Shown here: piece after piece, positions 1-5,283 of the stretch
Layout: every line of letters starts with the position of its first letter
Position numbering within the stretch: the first letter of the stretch is position 1
NCBI GenBank assembly: GCA_045540315.1
Contig: JAZQHA010000079.1
Location: 1 to 6,785 of the forward strand
Direction of reading: 5' to 3'
Source of the DNA: CAG-557 sp045540315
GTDB taxonomy: Bacteria; Bacillota; Clostridia; Oscillospirales; Acutalibacteraceae
Length of the DNA: 6,785 nt
Notes under the pieces: model-generated
What the model was told of the DNA's origin: nothing
What the model saw: the letters and a program-made list of their open reading frames with translations, nothing else
The model's database searches: none
Position numbers and translations under genes: made by a program

Positions 1-24
1 CAACAGTATCTTGCTGTTTCACAT

Positions 25-68
25 ATGCCCCCGGCGGCTGGTACAGCCGCCTGTGGCATTATTTTTTT
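25..68 (+). terminator. Intrinsic terminator, plus strand
   Basis: A perfect 8-bp stem (GGCGGCTG, loop GTA, CAGCCGCC; 33-51) is extended by an outer ATGCC/GGCAT pairing (25-29 with 55-59) and followed by a T-rich run (59-68). The T run is on the plus strand only, so it should end a plus-strand transcript whose gene lies left of the window. No gene end is visible in positions 1-24. Confidence 0.75.
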
Positions 69-101
69 CAGTATACCACCCGGCTGCCCGGACGGCAGTC
101 C

Positions 102-141
102 TAAAAATAAAGCCCGTCAGTCTCGTAAGAGACCAACGGGC
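102..141 (-). terminator. Intrinsic terminator, minus strand
   Basis: The hairpin pairs GCCCGT (112-117) with ACGGGC (136-141) and GTCTC (120-124) with GAGAC (129-133) around a GTAA loop, with a symmetric CA/CA internal loop. On the minus strand it is followed by TTTATTTTTAGG. It lies downstream of the lipoprotein gene and probably backs up the terminator at 165-193. Confidence 0.7.
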
Positions 142-164
142 GATTCGGGTGTGTTGGTAGTAAG

Positions 165-193
165 AAACCCCCGCCCGTATAGGCAGGGGTTTT
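165..193. terminator. Bidirectional terminator after the lipoprotein gene
   Basis: AAACCCC (165-171) pairs with GGGGTTT (186-192), and GCC (173-175) with GGC (182-184), around a six-base loop. The plus side continues with TTTTG and the minus side with TTTCTT, so it can work both ways. It lies 18 bp past the lipoprotein stop codon, the expected place for its 3' end. Confidence 0.75.
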
Positions 194-210
194 GTTACTG
201 GTTTACAGCG

Positions 211-1626
211 TTAGGGTTGGTTGTCCTTGGTGTAATCCTCTTTCCAGCGTCTGCTTTCGTACGGATTGCTGGGGTAGGTTCCTGCAAAATCGCAGGCACG
301 ACCCTGGCTGGTCATTTCCTGTACATTGATAGTCTGACCGCAGGTCTTGCATGTGAAGCTGTCGGGGAATACAATTTTATATCCAGAGGACTGAATCCAC
401 TGCACATAGCGTTTGCTTTCGCCGTTGCGATATGCGTCGGCAATTTCCTTTGCCTTTGCACGGGCTTCCGCCTCTGTGGAGAAAGTCCAAGCCTGTCCAT
501 CATTGCGTCTTACGGCATAGCTGTCAACAGGAGTGTAAGTCACCAGAGATGCATCACCCGTGTGAGGAACTTTCCATTTTTCTCTGGGATATCCGTTATT
601 CTGATGATTGCAACCGACGACTTCACAACGGCAGTCGATAATTTCGGGCTGGCAACAGGTTGCGTTTTGTGTGATAGTTTCTTTGTATCTGTGACCCTTG
701 GTACTGCAGTCCCACGGCACCCATTCCTTTTCGCCGTCGTTGTCGGGGTCGCCCCAGTAGCAACCAGTATGGTCGCCGTTGTTTCCACCGCTGTTGCCAC
801 CAGTCTTAGGAACATAATTGTCCTTATAGCTGTCGCCACAGCGTTCGCAGGTGTGCAGGTCGTAGCCTTCTGCAGATGCAGTGGGTGCAACGGTCTTAGT
901 GGTGTACTTATGACCGATGGCGTCGGTCGGGTTGTCACGATATGCGTTACCGCAGGAACAGGTGTACTCGGTGTAACCTCTGTTTACGCAGGTGGGAGCA
1001 ACAGTCTTGCTGGTGTAGGCATGCTTGTGTTCCGTAGGCTGAGGTTCCGTCTTGGGCTTGTAATTGTCCTTGTAGCTGTAGCCACAGGTGGAACAGGTAT
1101 GGATATCATAGCCCTCGGAAGTTTCAGTAGGAGCGACGGTCTTGCTGGAATACTTATGACCAGTTGCCTTGGTTTCGTTACCACGGTAGCTGTCACCGCA
1201 AGCACAGGTGTAGGTCGTGTAGCCCTTACTTTCGCAAGTGGGTGCAGTGGTTTTTGCATTATACTTGTGCTGGTGTTCCGTAGGCTTCGGCTCGGTCTGA
1301 CCAGGAGTGTCGGGAGCACCACCATTGCCGATGTCACCAGGGTCATTGTCCTCTACAGGAGGGGGTGCCGTGGTTTCCGTAGGAGCTTCGGTAGGCTCGG
1401 TAGTGGGTTCCGTGGTCGGTTCGGTCGTAGGTTCCGTAGTCGGCTCGGTGGTCTCACCACCAGTAGGCTTGGTGGCTCCGCCTTGGTCGTGCTCGTGGTG
1501 GCCGAGAGTAGGCTCGGTGGACACGGTGGGGTCGGTCGTGCCGATAGTGGGGTCGCTGTTGCCCTTACAGCCGAACAGGCTGAGGGTGAGAACAACGACA
1601 AGGATGATAGCGAGAATTTTCTTCAT
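211..1626 (-). CDS. Surface lipoprotein with four Cys-pair repeat modules and a Thr-Glu-Pro spacer
   Basis: This is a 471-residue exported lipoprotein. Residues 1-19 are a signal peptide (MKK, then a hydrophobic stretch) ending in an LFG-C lipobox with the lipidated Cys at 20. Residues 38-90 are low-complexity, with repeated TEPT units, probably a spacer holding the protein off the membrane. Residues 118-275 hold four repeats of about 40 residues (H-K-Y...K-T-x-A-P-T...G-Y...T-C...C-G...Y) in an ABAB order: A types (from about 118 and 200) have C-x-C-G, B types (from 157 and 239) have C-x-x-C-G. Residues 289-471 are Cys-rich with another C-x-x-C-G near 426-429. The Cys pairs suggest zinc binding or disulfides, but this is unproven. 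An AAGGA motif lies about 13 bases upstream of the ATG. It is flanked by terminators on both sides, so it is probably a single-gene unit. Its function and partner are unknown; adhesion or substrate binding are possible. Confidence 0.85.
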   Translation of the reverse strand: MKKILAIILVVVLTLSLFGCKGNSDPTIGTTDPTVSTEPTLGHHEHDQGGATKPTGGETTEPTTEPTTEPTTEPTTEPTEAPTETTAPPPVEDNDPGDIGNGGAPDTPGQTEPKPTEHQHKYNAKTTAPTCESKGYTTYTCACGDSYRGNETKATGHKYSSKTVAPTETSEGYDIHTCSTCGYSYKDNYKPKTEPQPTEHKHAYTSKTVAPTCVNRGYTEYTCSCGNAYRDNPTDAIGHKYTTKTVAPTASAEGYDLHTCERCGDSYKDNYVPKTGGNSGGNNGDHTGCYWGDPDNDGEKEWVPWDCSTKGHRYKETITQNATCCQPEIIDCRCEVVGCNHQNNGYPREKWKVPHTGDASLVTYTPVDSYAVRRNDGQAWTFSTEAEARAKAKEIADAYRNGESKRYVQWIQSSGYKIVFPDSFTCKTCGQTINVQEMTSQGRACDFAGTYPSNPYESRRWKEDYTKDNQP

Positions 1627-1719
1627 AGTTGGTCACATTCCTTTCTTTGTAACGAATGCTGATTACAGGTATTAAGACACTTAGAAAAGCGGTTTGGTTT
1701 TACGAAAAGGAAAAAATGG

Positions 1720-1751
1720 TAATAAAAAAGTGCGCAGCCGAAGCTACGCAC
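1720..1751 (-). terminator. UUCG-loop intrinsic terminator upstream of the lipoprotein gene
   Basis: Read on the minus strand, GTGCG-T-AGC, loop TTCG, GCT-G-CGCAC forms a 9-bp stem with one T-G wobble, closed by the very stable C(UUCG)G tetraloop and followed directly by TTTTTTATT. It should end a minus-strand RNA arriving from the long gene-free region. Because the lipoprotein start is only about 95 bp further on, it could also act as a leader attenuator. Confidence 0.75.
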
Positions 1752-1775
1752 CGAAAAACGCATAGCCCCAATTGC

Positions 1776-1878
1776 TGCGACACAAATCAAATTCACGCAA
1801 AAGCATGCGGAACTGAGCCTGCATTTTTACCAAAGTAAGAATGCACGCTTCTACATGAATTTATTGATTTGTGTCGCA
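1776..1878. repeat. 103-bp palindromic element with perfect 15-bp terminal inverted repeats
   Basis: The ends TGCGACACAAATCAA (1776-1790) and TTGATTTGTGTCGCA (1864-1878) are exact reverse complements. Nested inside are AAGCATGC against GCACGCTT (one mismatch) and TGCATTTTTAC against GTAAGAATGCA (one wobble, CAAA loop). No clear target-site duplication flanks it. It could be a MITE-like element, a cruciform or a structured RNA; it has no coding capacity. Confidence 0.7.
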
Positions 1879-2008
1879 AGAATATTCTACCAAATTGCGC
1901 ATCAAAAAGCAAGAGTGCCAGTATAAGAATACATGTTTTATTCTTATTATCAGTTTCACTGTTTGTTTTTTTGGGGGGGTTACACATCCACAAGGTTTAT
2001 TCTCAAAT

Positions 2009-2125
2009 TTTACAGGTAAAAGGAATGTGTGCCGCCGTGTGTCAGCTTTTTACAGAGCTAAAAAATATATATAGATTATTTTAAGCTCTATATTTTCCCG
2101 GCACACAATGACACACACCTGTAAA
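2009..2125. repeat. Interleaved inverted repeats around an AT-rich core
   Basis: Four arm pairs are exact: TTTACAGGT (2009-2017) with ACCTGTAAA (2117-2125); TGTGTGCCG (2026-2034) with CGGCACACA (2099-2107); GTGTGTCA (2037-2044) with TGACACAC (2109-2116); and AGAGCT (2054-2059) with AGCTCT (2084-2089). The second and third pairs cross each other, so a transcript could form either stem or a pseudoknot. The 2060-2083 core is almost pure A/T. It may be a protein-binding origin-type site or a structured RNA. Confidence 0.65.
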
Positions 2126-2195
2126 CTATAAATGAGATACCCCGCACATCCCCCGAAGCCCGAAAGGGGTTCACAGTCATATGGAGCGGAGCGAC

Positions 2196-2268
2196 GGGCA
2201 TAAAAAGGTGTCGGCTATGCAGACCGACTTGACACCTCAAGTCGTCACCCTTTCTTATGCCCTTTTTT
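2196..2268 (+). ncRNA. Branched RNA-like fold with terminator-like 3' end
   Basis: GGGCATAA (2196-2203) pairs with TTATGCCC (2255-2262), extended by AAAGGTG against CACC(C)TTT. Inside, CCGAC (2224-2228) can pair with GTCGG upstream (2210-2214), or CGACTTG (2225-2231) with CAAGTCG downstream (2238-2244), but not both at once. A T6 run follows on the plus strand (2263-2268). This suits a small plus-strand RNA or an elaborate terminator. The minus strand also gives a hairpin followed by TTTTT, so the strand is not certain. Confidence 0.45.
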
Positions 2269-2306
2269 GTTTTTTGCCTATGCGAGTGTAAACGAGCGGC
2301 AAAAAG

Positions 2307-2336
2307 CGATTTTCCGTTGTTCTTAACGGGAAATCG
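2307..2336. repeat. 12-bp hairpin
   Basis: CGATTTTCCGTT (2307-2318) pairs with AACGGGAAATCG (2325-2336) around the loop GTTCTT. The only imperfection is a U-G wobble in the plus-strand RNA, which becomes an A-C mismatch on the minus strand. No T run follows directly, so it is not an obvious terminator. An RNA stem or protein-binding palindrome is possible. Confidence 0.55.
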
Positions 2337-2430
2337 TTGTTGAAAAAAGTTGTATTTTCGTAAAAATCTTGTGTATTTCCTCAATTTTAATGAATTGTGG
2401 CAATATATGTCCGGATTTTAGCGGGAGCAG

Positions 2431-2469
2431 TTTCAACAAATTCTATGTTACCATGACACGCTGTTGAAA
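2431..2469. repeat. Inverted repeat TTTCAACA / TGTTGAAA
   Basis: Exact 8-bp arms lie at 2431-2438 and 2462-2469, separated by 23 bp. A second pair overlaps it, TGTTA (2446-2450) with TAACA (2475-2479). It may be an operator-type site; nothing further can be said. Confidence 0.35.
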
Positions 2470-2544
2470 ATGTGTAACACACATTGTAGCAGTAAGATAA
2501 TCGCCCCAATAGCGGCAAGATCTGCGCCTGTCATGCCGTCCTAT

Positions 2545-2586
2545 TGTAAAAAATAATCCTGCCCGTTTTGTAATAATACCGGCAGG
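2545..2586 (-). terminator. Possible minus-strand terminator beside the 11-bp repeat array
   Basis: On the minus strand CCTGCC pairs with GGCAGG (2581-2586 with 2558-2563) across a 17-base loop, followed by ATTATTTTTT. The loop is long and the T run is slightly offset, so the call is tentative. If real, it would stop an RNA started inside the neighbouring repeat array. Confidence 0.35.
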
Positions 2587-2759
2587 CGTGGTCACGATAT
2601 GGGCATACAATGTCCAGATTGTGACCATTTTATGGTCTCCGTACAGACCAACAAAAGGACACCTATTTTCATATAGACCATCAACTGGTCTTTCCGTGTC
2701 CATTATATGGTCTTTATATGGTCACACTGTGGTCTAAATCTGTCCAGCGTCTGGATAAA
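2586..2759. repeat. Phased 11-bp direct repeat array (5 + 7 units) with an inverted central block
   Basis: Two blocks repeat every 11 bp with consensus NNNTGGTCNNN. Block 1 (2586-2640) has cores TGGTC, TGGGC, TGTCC, TGACC, TGGTC. Block 2 (2683-2759) has TGGTC, TGTCC, TGGTC, TGGTC, TGGTC, TGTCC, TGGAT. The 42 bp between them carry three cores in the opposite orientation (GACCA 2646-2650, GGACA 2657-2661, GACCA 2676-2680). Eleven is not a multiple of three, so this is not a coding repeat. One helical turn per unit puts the cores on one face of the DNA, as expected for cooperative protein binding. Candidate roles are a plasmid-type partition centromere, a replication origin, a transfer origin accessory site or an operator array. 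Confidence 0.75.
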
Positions 2760-2794
2760 AAAGAAAGCGGCTCCCGCACAAAGCAGGAACCGCT
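2755..2794 (-). terminator. Intrinsic terminator of the ClpP-VirD4 operon
   Basis: On the minus strand AGCGGTTCCTGC pairs with GCGGGAGCCGCT (12 bp with T-G wobbles; hairpin 2766-2794) around TTTGT, followed by TTCTTTTTTATCC. It begins 11 bp after the stop codon of the ATPase gene and ends the five-gene operon. Its T tract overlaps the last 11-bp repeat unit. Confidence 0.9.
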
Positions 2795-2805
2795 ATCAGC
2801 TTGCA

Positions 2806-4038
2806 TCAAGCTGCGGGTGTAAAATCAATTTGGAGTGCTGGCAGGTCATAAATAGGCGTTGCCTTTCTCACCTCTTTTGCCTTGCTCCCTCGCTCAAAAA
2901 GCCATGCACTATCCAAGCTCATATCCAGTATCCGGTGTAGACTGGTATTGGCTTTGATAGAAAAGTACCGGGCTGTATCCACATCATTACAACCCAAAAG
3001 CAAGCAATGGTCACAGTTACCGATGATTGTCTTTGCGTTTTCCTCTCCATACATGGCGTTAAGCTGGCTCAAACTTTGCAGCATGATGCTCACATAGATT
3101 TCACGGGAGCGGATAACAGTAATGGTCTTTTGGAACCCCGGAATAACGAGATTGGATGCAAAGTCGTCCAGATACAGGCGTACCGGGATGGGTAACCTAC
3201 TACCGGGGCGACGGTCTGCATAGTCGCAGAGAACATGGAGTGCTTGTGTGTAAAACAAGTTGACCAGCTTATACTGGGACGGGTCGGAGTCAGACACATT
3301 TAAGAACACAGCGGTCTTGCGCTCTGCGAGGTCATGAAAATTGACCCGTGTAAGATTGCTATATACTCTCTCTGCTCCCTTGCTGCTCAGCACCGCCAGA
3401 GCTTCGCCTACGATACCTGCAACAGAGGCAGTCATTTTCTCCGCCTGCCGCATATTGCGCCAGAGAGCGTACCGACGATAGCAAAGACTATCCGGGTTGA
3501 TTTCGCCTATCTCTGTAAACAGCCTGTCCATCCGCCCTGTGGTCAGTTCCGCCATCAGTTCAGCAACGCTGGTCAGACTTGTATCGCTGGTGTATTCCAG
3601 CACATAAGCAATAGCAGACTCTACAACAAGCCGGGAAATGCGGCTCCAAAATGGGTCGTTGCCAATGGCTTCGTCGGGCAGAATTGCGTTGGATACGGTC
3701 ATAATATCCTGTTCGTTAGGCTCGCCGTTTTCTTCCCGGCGAACATAGTCCAGTGGATTGTAACCCACCGGGCTATGCTGTAAATCCGTAAAATCCAGCA
3801 ACAGAACATTGTAACCCTTTTGCCGCAGACGGTCAGCGGTCTTGCGGTACAGGTTGCCCTTGGTATCCACTATGACCATGCTCTCTGTTGCATTGAGAAT
3901 ATTAGGCAACACATAGCTGGTTGTCTTTCCTGCGCCAGAGGGGCCAATGATAAGGTCGTTATTATTACGCTGGGTCAGCCATGTATCGTTGCTCACGCGG
4001 ATGCCTGCCGCAAGGATACGGTCACTTGCCTTTTGCAT
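2806..4038 (-). CDS. VirD4/TraG-like conjugative DNA transfer ATPase, without membrane anchor
   Basis: VirD4/TraG proteins are coupling ATPases that bring relaxase-bound DNA to a type IV secretion channel. This 410-residue protein has a Walker A motif at 32-41 (GPSGAGKTTS, K38), the following PNIL and VIVDTKGNLYR segments typical of the family, a Walker B-like LYLDDFA at 289-294 (D291, D292; many relatives have D-E), and the Q-rich motif MLQSLSQLNAMYG at 319-331 leading to NCDHCLLLG and TARYFS. Family members usually exceed 550 residues and start with membrane helices. Here the ATPase core begins within 30 residues of the start and no hydrophobic helix is seen, so the protein is probably soluble. 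The ATG has a G-rich ribosome binding site (AAAGGGGGG) and lies 13 bp after the ClpP-like gene. It is the last gene of the operon. The family is clear; whether it couples transfer or does something else is not. Confidence 0.88.
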   Translation of the reverse strand: MQKASDRILAAGIRVSNDTWLTQRNNNDLIIGPSGAGKTTSYVLPNILNATESMVIVDTKGNLYRKTADRLRQKGYNVLLLDFTDLQHSPVGYNPLDYVRREENGEPNEQDIMTVSNAILPDEAIGNDPFWSRISRLVVESAIAYVLEYTSDTSLTSVAELMAELTTGRMDRLFTEIGEINPDSLCYRRYALWRNMRQAEKMTASVAGIVGEALAVLSSKGAERVYSNLTRVNFHDLAERKTAVFLNVSDSDPSQYKLVNLFYTQALHVLCDYADRRPGSRLPIPVRLYLDDFASNLVIPGFQKTITVIRSREIYVSIMLQSLSQLNAMYGEENAKTIIGNCDHCLLLGCNDVDTARYFSIKANTSLHRILDMSLDSAWLFERGSKAKEVRKATPIYDLPALQIDFTPAA

Positions 4039-4051
4039 GGTTCCCCCCCTT

Positions 4052-4633
4052 TCAAATGCGGTCTATAATGCGGTCGGCAAAGCCCATATCCAGCGCGGTC
4101 TGTGCATCCATCCATGTATCCTCACAGGTCATAGCATAGATTTCATCCAACGCCTTACCGCTTGCCTTGGCATAGATTTTGCAAATGGTCTCGCGGGATT
4201 TGAGCAAGTTTTTACTTGCTTTTTCGATTTCAAGTGCGCTCCCGGACAGATTCTGTACCAGTGGGTCGTGTATCATCAGTCGGGCGTGTTCCAACATATC
4301 CCTCGCGTCACCAACTGCAAAAATCAGGCTTGCCATAGATGCAGCAGTACCCACGCAGACTGTACGGATGGGGCAAGGAACAGCCGCCATCACATCGAGC
4401 AAAGCCATACCATCCGGCACAGACCCGCCGGGGCTGTTAATGTACATGGTGATTTCCTTGTCGGGGTCTTCCTGTGCCAGATAGCAGATTTGGGCAATCA
4501 GGGAATTGACCATATCGGCATCGACAGTTCCGTAGCATTGGATTTCTCGGCGTTGGAACATTGCATCACAGATAGCATATCGGGTTGTACCCTCGCTGGT
4601 CTCTTTGATAATAGCTGGTTCGTATAAGTACAT
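4052..4633 (-). CDS. ClpP-family serine protease subunit, mobile-element type
   Basis: ClpP forms a barrel of two heptameric rings that degrades proteins fed to it by an AAA+ unfoldase. At 193 residues this matches the family length. The oxyanion-loop motif INSPGGSV is at 65-72, the nucleophile motif GTAASMAS at 95-102 with S99, the His motif MIHDP at 120-124 with H122 (D replaces the usual Q after it), and the acid is probably D172 in CEDTW. The triad therefore looks complete and the protein active. The sequence diverges clearly from housekeeping ClpP and no ClpX/ClpA partner is in the window. It starts one base after the preceding stop codon, with GGGGGAAAG upstream, so it is translationally linked to its neighbours. 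Phages use ClpP-like enzymes as prohead proteases, but no capsid or portal gene is here, and the next gene is a conjugation-type ATPase. Confidence 0.9.
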   Translation of the reverse strand: MYLYEPAIIKETSEGTTRYAICDAMFQRREIQCYGTVDADMVNSLIAQICYLAQEDPDKEITMYINSPGGSVPDGMALLDVMAAVPCPIRTVCVGTAASMASLIFAVGDARDMLEHARLMIHDPLVQNLSGSALEIEKASKNLLKSRETICKIYAKASGKALDEIYAMTCEDTWMDAQTALDMGFADRIIDRI

Positions 4634-4634
4634 T

Positions 4635-4952
4635 TCAGTTTCTTTCCCCCATGTGGGCGATATAGTAAAAGGGCTGTACCAGCATCAGGTACAGCAGTTC
4701 GTCCCTTGCTGCCGGGACAAAATTGGCTGCTTTATCAGTCATTTCCGCAAGCAGCACAATGGCATCCGGGTCATATTTCGCAAAGTACTTTTTGTATACG
4801 GATGTAAAATAATCCGTACAGCCCGTCAGTTCTCCCAGTCCTTGGATATAGTCCGACAGAAATAGAGAGAACAAGGCGAAATAGTTTGACGCAGAGCCGC
4901 CAGCATTTCGCAGGCGCTCCGCCAGTGTGGGCATATCATTATGCTTTTTCAA
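4635..4952 (-). CDS. Small helical protein of unknown function (TTG start preferred)
   Basis: I do not recognise this protein. The open frame extends to 5030, but the most likely start is the TTG at 4952: AAGGAG lies eight bases before it, giving 105 residues (MKKHNDMPTLAERLRNAGG...). An ATG at 4934 would give 99 residues but has no ribosome binding site. The TTG start overlaps the preceding gene by 14 bp. The middle of the protein (SNYFALFSLFLSDYIQGL) is aromatic and amphipathic, and the rest is predicted helical without Cys motifs or a signal peptide. It is followed one base later by the ClpP-like gene, so it could be an adaptor or partner for that protease or for the ATPase; that is only inferred from position. 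Confidence 0.7.
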   Translation of the reverse strand: MKKHNDMPTLAERLRNAGGSASNYFALFSLFLSDYIQGLGELTGCTDYFTSVYKKYFAKYDPDAIVLLAEMTDKAANFVPAARDELLYLMLVQPFYYIAHMGERN

Positions 4953-5283
4953 TTCTCGGTCTCCTTGCTTGCCAGAAAAATCGGATGGGCGCGGTAAGGT
5001 GCAGTAGAGCTTCCCCATAGAACTCCCCATACTCGGCAGAGTCCCTTAGTTCCACAAGCTCGCAGGCAACTTTCTTATAGGTGTAATCCTCAAATTCGTC
5101 TTTGGGAACACCGAAAATGTCCGCCAGTGCTGTCATTTCCAAATCAAAATTAGCAAGATAGGCAGACATTGGAACATCTGCAAATGACCAAATGGCACAG
5201 GGTACATACTCCGGGTGGGCCGGGTATCCCTCTTTCAGTCGGGATACCCGTTCTTTAAGTGGTTGCTTCTCAACTTCCATCAT
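4939..5283 (-). CDS. Small acidic protein of unknown function
   Basis: I do not recognise this protein. The frame is open to 5427, but that extension lies wholly inside the upstream gene. The start is taken at the double ATG (5283/5280), preceded by GGAGG, giving 114 residues. It overlaps the end of the 329-residue gene by 14 bp, which suggests translational coupling. The protein begins with a charged helix (MMEVEKQPLKERVSRLKEG), continues with an aromatic stretch around YVPCAIWSFADVP and an acidic DEFEDYTYKKVACELVELRD segment, and ends in a basic tail (ARRPRIEKA). There is no signal peptide or membrane segment, so it is cytoplasmic. A role with the neighbouring protease or ATPase is possible but unsupported by sequence. 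Confidence 0.75.
   Translation of the reverse strand: MMEVEKQPLKERVSRLKEGYPAHPEYVPCAIWSFADVPMSAYLANFDLEMTALADIFGVPKDEFEDYTYKKVACELVELRDSAEYGEFYGEALLHLTAPIRFFWQARRPRIEKA

Larger units (their letters stand above)
1627..2805. other. 1.2-kb gene-free region rich in repeats and hairpins
   Basis: No ORF here has a convincing start, ribosome binding site or protein-like composition on either strand. The interval is AT-rich compared with the flanking genes. It holds the UUCG terminator, the 103-bp palindrome, the interleaved inverted repeats, the branched fold, the 12-bp hairpin, the 11-bp repeat array and the operon terminator. A T7G7 homopolymer junction (1966-1979) lies between the first two palindromes. 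I saw no confident promoter. The concentration of structure suggests a replication, transfer or maintenance region of a mobile element. Confidence 0.6.

Noticed and set aside
25..1662. A plus-strand ORF of 545 codons spanning the whole lipoprotein gene, with a hydrophobic, Val/Gly-rich translation.
   Set aside because: It mirrors the lipoprotein frame on the other strand: its GSVVGSVV-type repeats are the antisense of the TEPT repeats. It has no ribosome binding site and runs through two terminators. The minus-strand frame has a signal peptide, lipobox and ordered repeats.
1793..1993. Minus-strand ORF of 66 codons upstream of the UUCG terminator, considered as the gene that terminator serves.
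   Set aside because: It starts near a T7G7 homopolymer junction, overlaps the 103-bp palindrome, has no ribosome binding site and no protein-like pattern.
2088..2384. Minus-strand ORF of 98 codons over the branched fold and hairpin.
   Set aside because: Basic, low-quality translation with no ribosome binding site, and the DNA is better explained by inverted repeats.
2443..2703. Minus-strand ORF of 86 codons over the 11-bp repeat array.
   Set aside because: It lacks a ribosome binding site, its translation looks random, and it lies on DNA-level repeats with a period not divisible by three.
2586..2759. The TGGTC repeats considered as a CRISPR array.
   Set aside because: Units are only 11 bp with a five-base core and no unique spacers of constant 30-40 bp, and no cas genes are present.
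4052..4633. The ClpP homologue considered as a phage prohead protease.
   Set aside because: No portal, capsid, terminase or scaffold gene is next to it; the neighbour is a VirD4-type ATPase. A phage origin of the gene itself is not excluded.
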